NCBI GenBank assembly: GCA_037444575.1 | Contig: JBBIME010000004.1 | Location: forward strand, 62,001 to 126,000 | Length of the DNA stretch: 64,000 bases | Direction of reading: 5' to 3' | Source of the DNA: Bacteriovorax sp037444575 | Lineage (GTDB): Bacteria; Bdellovibrionota; Bacteriovoracia; Bacteriovoracales; Bacteriovoracaceae | Shown here: positions 45,205 through 53,644 of the stretch, piece after piece | Layout: each line of letters starts with the position of its first letter | How positions within the stretch are numbered: the stretch's first letter is position 1 | The notes under the pieces: generated by a model | Seen by the model: only the letters and a program-made list of their open reading frames with translations | Database searches by the model: none | Told to the model about the DNA's origin: nothing | Made by a program: the position numbers and the translations under genes

Positions 45205-45675
45205 TTAGTTAGCTGCGATTGAGAAAGTTACAGTATCAGCGTATGTACCTTCAACCATTTGCTCTGAAGCTATACCAGTATAGCTAACAGTTACTGCCTT
45301 GCTCACGTTTGCAGCTGCAATTGTAGAATTAGTGATTGTTGTTCCTGATGCTGTACTAAGATCTACAGCAGAGCCGTTGTATTTCAATGAATATGAAAAA
45401 ACATCTGATCCACCTGCTCTCTTAAGCTGACCTAGGTTTGCTGAAGAGATAGATACTTTATAACCAGTTCTTGAGTTCGATTGCTCATTCACAGAAGCTA
45501 CAGATAAGTCTGTTTGAGAAGTAGTTAGATCAAGAGCTGAAGCACCAGCATCAGCAGTCACTGTTAAGCTCATTTTATGAGGAACAATACCTTGAAGTAG
45601 TAAAGTTCCGTTTGTTGCTGCAAAAGATGTTGTTGTAAGAACTAAAAGAGTTGAGGCCAATACTAATTTTTTCAT
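45205..45675 (-). CDS. Major pilin subunit, spore coat U-like
   Basis: A 156-residue exported protein starting at 45675 (MKKLVLASTLLVLTTTSFAA), chosen because AGGAG precedes this ATG and a signal peptide begins there; a longer frame to 45765 adds an unlikely basic leader. The mature protein is a Ser/Thr/Ala-rich beta-sandwich with SRTGYKVSISSANLG and a C-terminal strand TYADTVTFSIAAN, fitting SCPU-type pilins. It lacks cysteines after the signal peptide. First gene of the chaperone/usher operon, followed by a terminator. Confidence 0.85.
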   Translation of the reverse strand: MKKLVLASTLLVLTTTSFAATNGTLLLQGIVPHKMSLTVTADAGASALDLTTSQTDLSVASVNEQSNSRTGYKVSISSANLGQLKRAGGSDVFSYSLKYNGSAVDLSTASGTTITNSTIAAANVSKAVTVSYTGIASEQMVEGTYADTVTFSIAAN

Positions 45676-46167
45676 AATTGCTCCTGTGTGTTTGAATTGA
45701 GTGTTGTTCTGTTTTGTATTTCTTTTGTTTTTCTTAAGAGCAGCATTCGTGCCAATTTGAAGCAAAAGATTCTCTTAAGAAATTGACAAGTTTACGTTCA
45801 AAACAAAACGTGAGCTGTATATAAATTGAACAATCAATCAAAATTAGTGTCAAAACTTTAGACAAAAAGGCAAATTACTCCTCGTGAGTTCAGCAACTTA
45901 ATTTAAACAGATTTAATTTTGTCGTTAGTAAATAAATCTTAAGGAAAAGTCGATTTTAATTTAAGAAGATGAAACGAAGTCTTTATCTTTTATTAGCTGA
46001 AGAATGAAAATCATTGGCACTATACCTATCCCAATATTGATTACAAAAAATCACACTGGATACTATTTAGACATTAACACTTTCATAAGTACTTCAATCT
46101 AGAAGATTTTCTTAGGCATTCTTCTTGCTCTTCTTACATCAATGCTTTTTTATGATCTGGAGTTTCA
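45676..46167. promoter_or_regulatory. 492-bp divergent intergenic region with a candidate pilin promoter
   Basis: No credible gene is seen here. On the minus strand TTGACA (45,853-45,848), 17 bases, then TTCAAT (45,830-45,825) makes a reasonable -35/-10 pair for the pilin operon, giving a leader of about 140 bases that contains the spaced inverted repeat. The half next to the plus-strand gene at 46,168 is AT-rich without a clear promoter. The length suggests regulated, possibly phase- or regulator-dependent, pilus expression; this is inference. Confidence 0.4.
45731..45781. repeat. Spaced inverted repeat upstream of the major pilin
   Basis: TTCTTAAGAG (45,731-45,740) and CTCTTAAGAA (45,772-45,781) form perfect 10-bp arms with 31 bases between them. 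Each arm also holds the palindrome CTTAAG. The repeat lies 56-106 bases before the pilin ATG, within the likely 5' leader or promoter. It could be a hairpin in the leader RNA or two operator half-sites. Confidence 0.45.
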
Positions 46168-48174
46168 ATGAAATTGGTCTGCATCCTTCTTTCATTATTT
46201 ACACTTCTCTTTTTGGGAGCAGAAAGCTTTGGTGCTGGTTTATCAAAGAAAAAAATCCTGATTTCAGTTGGCGATCTAAAAGAAGAAACTGATAGCATTT
46301 GGAAAAAACATATGTGCTCGCAAGTCTATACGATCGCAAATCAAATCGTAGAAAACGGAGCAGACGTCACTTGTCGAAATGCAGATACAACTCGTTTTCA
46401 GGATCCAGAACTTACCCGTCTTTTTCCCCAATTTAATTATCACATGCGAATTTTAAGAAACGCAGACGACTCAGTCAGTATTGAAGTTACAAAACTACAA
46501 AGAATTCATCGTACTGATTTCAAAACTCTTGGATGGAATTTTAAAGATGGTGAAAAAAGTAAAGTGACTAAAGAAGAAGCTATCGCCAAAGCTGTTGGAA
46601 ACTTTTTCTATTATGTGGACAATGAAGAAGCCTTTAAAGCGGGCCTTCTTGTCAACGGCGTACAGGAATCAAATGAAATCGAATACGATCAAGAAAAAGG
46701 AATTTTCAAAAACCAATTGACAGGCGAACCTATTTCCATCAATAAAGCCTATTCGCTTTTTGAAGGTGAAGGTGAACGCAAACAAAATTATCTTCGTACA
46801 GGAGTAGAAATTGGAGTTCTTCTTTCAAGTGGTATGGCCATCTATTATAAAAATATTTCTTCTAATCAAGCCGATTTTGATTATGGATTAGTGGATGGAA
46901 TTAAAAAGAAATTAAACGGAGAAGCTTTTCGCTTCGATGATAATAGTAAAAAAGCCAACTACGGACATGTTTATGCAGGAGTTTTGTATTATCAGGAAGC
47001 GAGGGCCAATGGCTTCAATTCGCTAGAGTCATTTCTTGTTTCGTTCGCCTCATCGACTGCTTGGGAATTTATGGAGTATCGCGAAGTTTTATCAATCAAT
47101 GATGAAATTCTCACTCCCATTGGCGGTTATGTTATTGGTGAAGCCACTTATCAAATTTCATGCGCGCTCCTTCAAAAAGACAATCTTGCAGCTAAAGCAC
47201 TTGGATATACTATTAACCCAGGATTAGCGGCCAATCAGGCAATCGACAAATTTAAAAGTGGCGACAAATACAAAGGCCAGCTAGACTGTAAAAAACCACG
47301 CTGGGAAGATATCTCTGTTTACATCGGTCTCGATAAAGGACAAAAAGCTTATGATCCATCAGTGCATCAAAATAAACTTGTAGGGATGGATGCAACCGTT
47401 GTGAACATTGAAGATTTTCAAAAACCAGGAAAAGAATCCAAGCTGGTTTACGATACCGCCATGGCAAAAATGCTGGTAGAAATAAATGGAAATGATGGTG
47501 TTAAAGATTTAAGAGTGATTGCTCAAATTGTAGCAGCTGCCTTTAATCAAAAAAACTTAAGTATAGATGAATCAGGACAATTGCGAGGATACAATGTAAT
47601 TTTAGGAGCCGGATCTGCTTCAACCTGGAATGATCGCGGGACGGCTGAAAGAACAAAAGCAGAAGATTTCTATGGAACTATTGATATTTTAGGAGCTAGT
47701 GCTCACGCAGATATTTACTACAATGGTTTTAAAATTAAAGCTGATTTTGGTTTCTATGGCGACTTTACCATGGTGAAATCTTATTCTCTTTCAAAATTTC
47801 TTGAAGGAAATCCCACTGGATTAACAGGCCAAGATACGACTCTTCAAAAAAGAGGTTATTATTACGGAATGGGAACAACAGTACTGGGGGCCCTTGCTAT
47901 TCAGAAAGGAAATTTTGAAATCGGTTACAATGGACAAAGTTCTCAAGCAAAATCCATTAACGGTCATCATCGTTATGAAGAACAAATCACTCGTCATGAT
48001 AATTTTAATGATTCACTCGACACTCATAGAGCTTATATCAGCTATCAACTCACAAAAAATCTAAAAATTCAACTAACGAGAGAATACAATATTCGCACAG
48101 GTTCGATTAATGGGGACTATCACACTAATGGTGTAGAAAAGCGAACAATGGGAACACTTGTTTATAAATTCTAA
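46168..48174 (+). CDS. Exported DUF3943-type protein with C-terminal barrel
   Basis: A 668-residue protein with signal peptide (LLSLFTLLFLGAESFGA). Residues 25-170 hold a mixed alpha/beta region (KILISVGDLKEETDSIW). The central part has SSTAWEFMEYREVLSINDEI and LTPIGGYVIGEATYQI, resembling DUF3943. The C-terminal 200 residues show long strands (ILGASAHADIYYNGFKIKAD) ending GTLVYKF, a barrel signature. Probably an outer membrane protein. It is divergent to the pilus operon; no functional link is evident. Confidence 0.7.
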   Translation: MKLVCILLSLFTLLFLGAESFGAGLSKKKILISVGDLKEETDSIWKKHMCSQVYTIANQIVENGADVTCRNADTTRFQDPELTRLFPQFNYHMRILRNADDSVSIEVTKLQRIHRTDFKTLGWNFKDGEKSKVTKEEAIAKAVGNFFYYVDNEEAFKAGLLVNGVQESNEIEYDQEKGIFKNQLTGEPISINKAYSLFEGEGERKQNYLRTGVEIGVLLSSGMAIYYKNISSNQADFDYGLVDGIKKKLNGEAFRFDDNSKKANYGHVYAGVLYYQEARANGFNSLESFLVSFASSTAWEFMEYREVLSINDEILTPIGGYVIGEATYQISCALLQKDNLAAKALGYTINPGLAANQAIDKFKSGDKYKGQLDCKKPRWEDISVYIGLDKGQKAYDPSVHQNKLVGMDATVVNIEDFQKPGKESKLVYDTAMAKMLVEINGNDGVKDLRVIAQIVAAAFNQKNLSIDESGQLRGYNVILGAGSASTWNDRGTAERTKAEDFYGTIDILGASAHADIYYNGFKIKADFGFYGDFTMVKSYSLSKFLEGNPTGLTGQDTTLQKRGYYYGMGTTVLGALAIQKGNFEIGYNGQSSQAKSINGHHRYEEQITRHDNFNDSLDTHRAYISYQLTKNLKIQLTREYNIRTGSINGDYHTNGVEKRTMGTLVYKF

Positions 48175-48176
48175 AA

Positions 48177-48566
48177 TCACAATGCATCGATGACCCTTTT
48201 CAATTTCCCTTGAACATCTTTAGCGATAGAAGCTAGTTTATTATTTTCTATAGCCATCATAGATGCGACGGGATCAATCGCCGATACTTCTACAGGTCCT
48301 CCATCCATTTTTTGTTGGATAATTACATTACATGGTAACATCGTACCTATTTTATCTTCTGCTTTTAAAGCTTCATAGGCTGCAGCAGGATTGCAGGCTC
48401 CAAGAATTTCATATTTATAAAAATCAACATTAAGTTTTTTTTTCAATGTTTCCTGAACATTTATTTCGGTCAAAACACCAAAGCCTTCCTGTTTTAGGGC
48501 TTCGATGGTTTTTGCCTTTGCTTCTTGAAAAGAATTATTTATTGATTTTGAAAAACAATAATTCAC
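48177..48566 (-). CDS. DUF302 domain protein
   Basis: A 129-residue cytoplasmic protein (no signal peptide). EALKQEGFGVLTEINVQETL, YEILGACNPAAAYEAL and GTMLPCNVIIQQ match DUF302, a small fold of unknown function widespread in bacteria and sometimes linked to metal or redox genes. It converges with the DUF3943 gene, with 2 bases between the stops. Confidence 0.88.
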   Translation of the reverse strand: MNYCFSKSINNSFQEAKAKTIEALKQEGFGVLTEINVQETLKKKLNVDFYKYEILGACNPAAAYEALKAEDKIGTMLPCNVIIQQKMDGGPVEVSAIDPVASMMAIENNKLASIAKDVQGKLKRVIDAL

Positions 48567-48748
48567 ACTCCACTCCTTGTGATGACATTGGTATCATTAC
48601 CAATTTATTTTAGGTTTGCTCTTTATTCCAAATACAAAAACAAACATTAAAACTATAAGACAATTTCATAAAAACTATGCGTGATTAAAAAATTTGCCAC
48701 ATAAAAAAAAGTAGTATTTAAAGTGACTCCCCAAATAAGGAGTTTATT

Positions 48749-50209
48749 TTGAATCCTTTAAAATTTATCATTACTCTTCTTTTAATCATTGGACATTCAA
48801 CTACAATTTTTGCAAATCAAATCAAATTTGAAAGAGCTGATAAAGGAGTACCAATTTCAGGGAGCGAAAGAGAGCAAGCTACAGACGAATTGATTTCTCT
48901 TTTAAAAGATACAAAATATTTTGACTTCATTGATTCTCATGTACATGGGTCTGCAGAGAGCGATTCAAGCAAACCTTTTTGGTGGGCGAGCATGTGGACA
49001 GGTGTGAAGGCTTCAAAATCTAAAGGCCTTGTAACCTATACTCACTCAAATGATGGTACTGACAATGCAGGCATTCATACTTCACCTTATTTAGAGAGTG
49101 CTTGCTACGCTTATCTTTTAACTGGCGAACAAAAATATGCTCACCTCTCGAGAAAATTGATGAGAGGATTTTCTGCTTGGATTCTCTCGAGTGCCAGATC
49201 AACAGATGAGAGGCCGACAATTTTATCGCGTGCGTTTTATCCTGAAAGCTTTCATTCTACTGAAGCAGGAAGAGATATTTTTGTAAATTACGATGCTAGC
49301 CGTCCTGGAATTGAAAACGGGGTTTCAAGTTATGTTCACATTCCTCATAATCCATATTTTGGAGATATATGGTTAAAGAATAATCGATCCGTGGACGATA
49401 TCGGCCACATGATCAGAGCGATTGCTCAAATTCAGGCCTGTCGAAATGCTTTTGATGAAGAAGCTAAAGCGGATCTGGATCAAATGAATGCACTCTACAC
49501 AACATGGGCCAGTGACGTCGATGCAAATAAATTTAAGATTGCGACTTATAATATAAATGCTGAACGCATTTGGGATAAAAAGGGACTCGGTAATTATAAT
49601 AAATACAAAATTCCAGGCATTGATCCAACTTGTGTTGAAAAATTAGCTGTTCGTTTATTACATAGTGATGATGCTCAAAATCTCAAGTGCGGTAAAGGAA
49701 TTAGTTTTTTGGAGAAATTAGGATCTAAATTCCTCAAGAATGATGCCATCCAAATTCTTCGCTCTCATCATGTCGCGGCCGTTGCCATGGCCCAATTAAA
49801 ATCTCAATTTACCGTTGCAGAGAAATTAATGGAAGGACTCTCTGATCGCATGGATCGAGATTTAAAAGTAGCAAAGAATATAAAGCTCTCTCCCAAATTT
49901 GATATTCAAGATATTCCAACTTTTTTTATAGACGCAAATAATGTCGGTGTACCAATGACATCTGATGAAATTCGCTTTGTTTATGAAAGGCTTCACATTG
50001 CCTATAAAGACATGCGCTCAGTGAGTAATTACAATACATTTCATCTTTTTGATGACACTACACCAGATGGTGAGTATTCATTCGATCCACCTAATAATGG
50101 TTTATATTTTTATACATTGGGGGCCATGATTGGAACGTGCACTTCTCCCCTTAGAAATTCGAATGTACGGCCACTGTTTGATTGTGAGCGCTTGAAGAAA
50201 GCTTTTTAA
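48749..50209 (+). CDS. Secreted protein of unknown function, TTG start
   Basis: A 486-residue exported protein with signal peptide (FIITLLLIIGHSTTIFA). The start is TTG at 48,749 with AGGAG eight bases upstream; no better ATG precedes the signal peptide. The body is mostly helical with SHVHGSAESDSSKPFWWASM, SPYLESACYAYLLTGEQKY and HMIRAIAQIQACRNAFDEEA, a pattern that could be an alpha/alpha barrel as in polysaccharide lyases, but no catalytic signature is recognised. It converges with the carbamoyltransferase cluster, overlapping its last gene by 4 bases. Confidence 0.68.
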   Translation: MNPLKFIITLLLIIGHSTTIFANQIKFERADKGVPISGSEREQATDELISLLKDTKYFDFIDSHVHGSAESDSSKPFWWASMWTGVKASKSKGLVTYTHSNDGTDNAGIHTSPYLESACYAYLLTGEQKYAHLSRKLMRGFSAWILSSARSTDERPTILSRAFYPESFHSTEAGRDIFVNYDASRPGIENGVSSYVHIPHNPYFGDIWLKNNRSVDDIGHMIRAIAQIQACRNAFDEEAKADLDQMNALYTTWASDVDANKFKIATYNINAERIWDKKGLGNYNKYKIPGIDPTCVEKLAVRLLHSDDAQNLKCGKGISFLEKLGSKFLKNDAIQILRSHHVAAVAMAQLKSQFTVAEKLMEGLSDRMDRDLKVAKNIKLSPKFDIQDIPTFFIDANNVGVPMTSDEIRFVYERLHIAYKDMRSVSNYNTFHLFDDTTPDGEYSFDPPNNGLYFYTLGAMIGTCTSPLRNSNVRPLFDCERLKKAF

Positions 50210-50406
50210 GACTGTCTCTTAAGAGAATCCAGATGTTCTTCATCAATAAAAGTTGAAGCTTTCCAATAAGTAATCTCATCTTTTTTAAAAAGGGTTAATA
50301 CTTTTAGTATCAGGCAATATGCACCAAACCCAACAACATAGATAAGTGATAAAACGATATACAAAAGTGCATTGGAAATTTTTAAACTAATTTTTTTCAA
50401 CAACAT
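50206..50406 (-). CDS. Small membrane protein paired with the carbamoyltransferase
   Basis: A 66-residue protein with one long hydrophobic segment (LLYIVLSLIYVVGFGAYCLI) and a polar C-terminus YWKASTFIDEEHLDSLKRQS. It overlaps the carbamoyltransferase gene by 20 bases, so the two are translated together. Small membrane proteins of this kind (SxtJ/DUF5989-type partners) commonly accompany NodU/TobZ carbamoyltransferases; the tie is from memory of such clusters. Function unknown. Confidence 0.65.
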   Translation of the reverse strand: MLLKKISLKISNALLYIVLSLIYVVGFGAYCLILKVLTLFKKDEITYWKASTFIDEEHLDSLKRQS

Positions 50407-52087
50407 AATTTCCTATTACCATTTTTTTTATCAAACTATTTTTAAATGTTTTGCAAGCATCTTCAGGTGAATTCACAATAGGCTCACCATCCAAATTAAA
50501 AGAAGTGTTGATAATAAGTGGCATGTTAAAATCATCATTTAATTTTTTTATAAGTTTATAATAAATACCATCTTTGCTTGTGACTGTTTGATAGCGTGTG
50601 CTTCCATCCACATGCACGGCGGAAGGATAGACATTTAAGAAGTCATTTCTTACTTGTCCGAGTTTTAACATGAAAGGGCCAACAAAATCGGATTTCCCTG
50701 AAGGTTTAGATGAGATTAAAATTTCATTTTCTTTTTCTTCTAAAATACTGATCCCGTATGGTCTAAAAGATTCTCTTTTTTTAACTTCTAAATTTAAGTA
50801 ATCTTTCATTTCTTTATTTCTGGCCGATGCCAGGATACTTCTATGTCCAAGTGCACGTGGTCCAAATTCAATTCGACCTTGGAACCATATAATGACTTCA
50901 TTCTCATTGATCCAATTTGAAGCTAAAGCAATAACCTCTTCTTCTTCTAATTTATTATATTTAAATTTATTTTTTAAGAGCTGGCGTTCAATTTCGGCAT
51001 CAGAATATTCAGGACCAAAGTCTGCTCTATTCATGAAATATTTTTTTGAATTTGGATTAATTAAATTGTTTACATAAAGTGCAGCACCTAAAGCCGCTCC
51101 TGCGTCTGAGGCGGATGGCTGAATATATAAATTCTTAAAAGGCGTAGACTCTAAAATTTTTGAATTGGTAGGTATATTTAAAAATGATCCTCCTGACAAA
51201 CAAAGAGAATCTAATTTGGTTTTCTCATAGACGTGATTTGCAACACGAATAAGAATCAATTCCGTTAGTTTTTGAAGTGATGAAGCCATATTAAAATGAT
51301 TTTCTTTTAACTCACTTCCCTTGATTCGAGGATCACCAAATTTTTTTATAAATTTTTTAGTAACAGGTATTCTTCCTGATTTAAAATCCCAATAAGATTC
51401 ATCCAGTTTAAAACTACCATCTTCTTTTAAGTCAATTGTCTTTAATAAATCATCTAAGTAAATCGCCTGTCCATAATCAGCAAGCCCCATCACTTTTCCC
51501 TCTCCACCATTGGCATTGAACCCCAGATAAAATGTAATAGCTGAATAAATTAAACCAACCGAATTAGGGAAATGAAGTTCCTCTAAAGTTTTTAATTTAT
51601 TATCAACATATGTTCCATATGAAAGAGTCGCCCATTCTCCAACTCCGTCAGAGACGATAAAAGCCGCTTCATCAAAAGGTGAAACAAATGTACTACTGGC
51701 AGCGTGAGCTAAATGATGTGGAACAAAATATGGGGCGGAATTAAATGATAATTCATCTTGAATTTTGAGATCAATGCTTAATCTTTCTCCAAGCCATGAT
51801 TTAATGGAACTCATAAAGTGAGGGTACGAATAAGGAAATGTTTCAATTTGAGACCGCAAACTTCGATGAAACTTTGAGTATGGCTTTTCATAAAATGCAA
51901 CAGCATCAACATTTGAAGGAAGGACACCTGCAACCTGGCAGCAATAGTTAATTGCTGATATTGGGAATTGATTGTCGCCTTTTATTCTAGAAAACCTCTC
52001 TTCTTGAACACATGCAACGACTTCACCATTTCTAATAATGGCCGCTGCTGAATCGTGATACCCTGATGCAATCCCAAGAATAATCAT
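50387..52087 (-). CDS. Carbamoyltransferase, NodU/CmcH/TobZ family
   Basis: A 566-residue enzyme. The N-terminal domain begins ILGIASGYHDSAAAIIRNGEV and carries VPHHLAHAASSTFVSPF (metal-binding histidines). Central NANGGEGKVMGLADYG and LSGGSFLNIPTN fit the family. The C-terminal YrdC-like domain has FQGRIEFGPRALGHRSI and KRESFRPYG. These enzymes make carbamoyl-adenylate from carbamoyl phosphate and ATP and transfer the carbamoyl group to a hydroxyl or amine of a natural product or sugar. The acceptor is unknown. It is divergent to a DUF5989-like gene and lies beside sulfur-transfer genes. Confidence 0.92.
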   Translation of the reverse strand: MIILGIASGYHDSAAAIIRNGEVVACVQEERFSRIKGDNQFPISAINYCCQVAGVLPSNVDAVAFYEKPYSKFHRSLRSQIETFPYSYPHFMSSIKSWLGERLSIDLKIQDELSFNSAPYFVPHHLAHAASSTFVSPFDEAAFIVSDGVGEWATLSYGTYVDNKLKTLEELHFPNSVGLIYSAITFYLGFNANGGEGKVMGLADYGQAIYLDDLLKTIDLKEDGSFKLDESYWDFKSGRIPVTKKFIKKFGDPRIKGSELKENHFNMASSLQKLTELILIRVANHVYEKTKLDSLCLSGGSFLNIPTNSKILESTPFKNLYIQPSASDAGAALGAALYVNNLINPNSKKYFMNRADFGPEYSDAEIERQLLKNKFKYNKLEEEEVIALASNWINENEVIIWFQGRIEFGPRALGHRSILASARNKEMKDYLNLEVKKRESFRPYGISILEEKENEILISSKPSGKSDFVGPFMLKLGQVRNDFLNVYPSAVHVDGSTRYQTVTSKDGIYYKLIKKLNDDFNMPLIINTSFNLDGEPIVNSPEDACKTFKNSLIKKMVIGNYVVEKN

Positions 52088-52136
52088 TGAAGTGCTGGTC
52101 CTTTACTTTTATGTTAAATTAATTAAATCTATATAT

Positions 52137-52322
52137 ATGAATATCACAAATTTATTAATTGTTAGAAAATTTAAAAGCCTATTTAAAGAAACTCTCTATT
52201 TAATAAAAAAAGAGAAAGCATATTTTATTGCACCGATAATAATATTTTTATTGTTCTTAGCGGTGTTTATCTATCACGTGGGACCTGCTGTCGTTTTAAC
52301 TTTCATCTATGCAGGAGTTTAG
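52137..52322 (+). CDS. DUF5989-like small membrane protein
   Basis: From ATG at 52,137 this is 61 residues; a GTG at 52,092 would extend it to 76 but lies 5 bases from the divergent start. KETLYLIKKEKAYFIAPIII followed by a hydrophobic helix and the ending GPAVVLTFIYAGV match the DUF5989 pattern (polar start, one helix, conserved FIY near the end). DUF5989 genes are frequently next to NodU/TobZ-type carbamoyltransferases, as here. No good ribosome binding site is visible before either start. Role unknown. Confidence 0.62.
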   Translation: MNITNLLIVRKFKSLFKETLYLIKKEKAYFIAPIIIFLLFLAVFIYHVGPAVVLTFIYAGV

Positions 52323-52540
52323 CTTGCTTTCACTGCTAAAATCCAATGGCCTTCAGGCTGCTTCTCAACTCTCATAACTTTATGTCCTTCAAGAGAGAGT
52401 GATTCGGGAACATTTTCAATTGGCTCGCCATCATCGAGAAGAATTTCAACAATTTCATCGGTATCAATTGTCGATAAGAAGATTAACGCTTTTGATGAAT
52501 TTTGAGGACATGGAATGTTTCTTAGATCTAACGTAGTCAT
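52319..52540 (-). CDS. TusA-family sulfur carrier protein
   Basis: A 73-residue protein of the TusA/SirA fold. LDLRNIPCPQNSSKALIFL places the persulfide-carrying cysteine at Cys11; the usual CPxP reads CPQN here. IVEILLDDGEPIENVPESL is the second family motif. TusA proteins take sulfur from a cysteine desulfurase and pass it on. A cysteine desulfurase and a PP-loop ATPase are encoded within 1.1 kb on the other strand, so a dedicated relay is likely. It overlaps the end of the DUF5989-like gene by 4 bases. Confidence 0.85.
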   Translation of the reverse strand: MTTLDLRNIPCPQNSSKALIFLSTIDTDEIVEILLDDGEPIENVPESLSLEGHKVMRVEKQPEGHWILAVKAS

Positions 52541-52615
52541 TTTTTAATTTGTCTCGCAAACATTATGGGGTAACATAATATAGTTTACTCTAGAGTTTAG
52601 ATGGAGAGCCTCTTT

Positions 52616-53644
52616 ATGGCAAATTTTCAAGAAAAGATATTATGTAGAAATTGTGTTCTCCCTGAAGCAAAACCCAATATATATTTTAATTCCGAAGGAG
52701 TTTGCAATCTCTGTCTTGAATTTGAGCAAGCAAAACAAGACGAGCAAGATTCAAAACTTCTAGAAACAGATCTTCTAAAAATTTTGAAAAAAAATAAAAG
52801 CAAAGGGAAGTATGACGTCTTAGCCATGTGCAGTGGTGGGAAAGATTCAACCTCGGCCCTTTATTACATGAAGACAAGATACAATTTAAATCCACTTGCA
52901 TTTATGTTTGATAATGGATTTGAATCCCAAGAAGCGATTGCAAATGTTGAGACTGCCGTTGAAAAACTTGGCGTTGATTTTATGTTTTTCAAATCAAATT
53001 ACATGAAAAAAATGTTTTCAAAAATTTTAGAAACCAATTCAAAAGCTGTAGTTTGTCATCCTTGTTCTCTTTGGTACATGGATTTGGCTTATGAAATTGC
53101 CGATAGGCATGAAATTCCAATCATTATTGCAGGATGGACCAAAGGGCAGTCAACCAACCAAAAAATTATGAGTAAGTGTGGTTGCAATACAACTGCTCCT
53201 GAATTTAAAAATATGAGTGAAGCTACGAAAGACTTTATTGAAAAGTATGTCAAGGACGATCAAAAATATCGCGACTTTCCAACAAGTATGGAAGAAGTTT
53301 TAAAAAAGGCTTCAAGTCGAAAAAATAAGGCGATGGTCCTCTCCCCTCATTGGTTCTTACCTTTTGGAGCTGACGTTTATGTTCCTATGATTCAAAAGGA
53401 GTTAGGGTGGAAATATCCATCATTGAGCTATCCAGGAAGATCAACTAATTGCAATTTAAATTTTATATCTGTATTTAATTCACTCAAAAATTATGGATAC
53501 ACTCACTACCATGTAGAGATGAGTAAATTAATTCGGCAAGGTGTAATTAGTAGAGAAGAAGCTATCAAAGATTTAGAATTTAAAGTAAGCAAAGCTCAGC
53601 TAAACGAAATTGCAGAAAAACTAAATTACAAATATGAAGAATGA
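52616..53644 (+). CDS. PP-loop ATPase of the N-acetyl sugar amidotransferase / thiolase type
   Basis: I start at ATG 52,616 (342 residues), preceded by GGAGAG at good spacing; ATG 52,601 adds five residues but has no such site. An N-terminal zinc-ribbon has Cys10, Cys13, Cys30, Cys33 (CRNCVLPEAKPNIYF, GVCNLC). The PP-loop SGGKDST is at 73-79, adenylating a substrate. Further cysteines sit in CHPC (147-150) and KCGC (187-190). The family (WbpG/PseA-like amidotransferases) usually takes ammonia from HisH/HisF partners, which are absent; instead a cysteine desulfurase gene overlaps by 11 bases. Thiolation of an unknown substrate is the better fit, by inference. Confidence 0.85.
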   Translation: MANFQEKILCRNCVLPEAKPNIYFNSEGVCNLCLEFEQAKQDEQDSKLLETDLLKILKKNKSKGKYDVLAMCSGGKDSTSALYYMKTRYNLNPLAFMFDNGFESQEAIANVETAVEKLGVDFMFFKSNYMKKMFSKILETNSKAVVCHPCSLWYMDLAYEIADRHEIPIIIAGWTKGQSTNQKIMSKCGCNTTAPEFKNMSEATKDFIEKYVKDDQKYRDFPTSMEEVLKKASSRKNKAMVLSPHWFLPFGADVYVPMIQKELGWKYPSLSYPGRSTNCNLNFISVFNSLKNYGYTHYHVEMSKLIRQGVISREEAIKDLEFKVSKAQLNEIAEKLNYKYEE

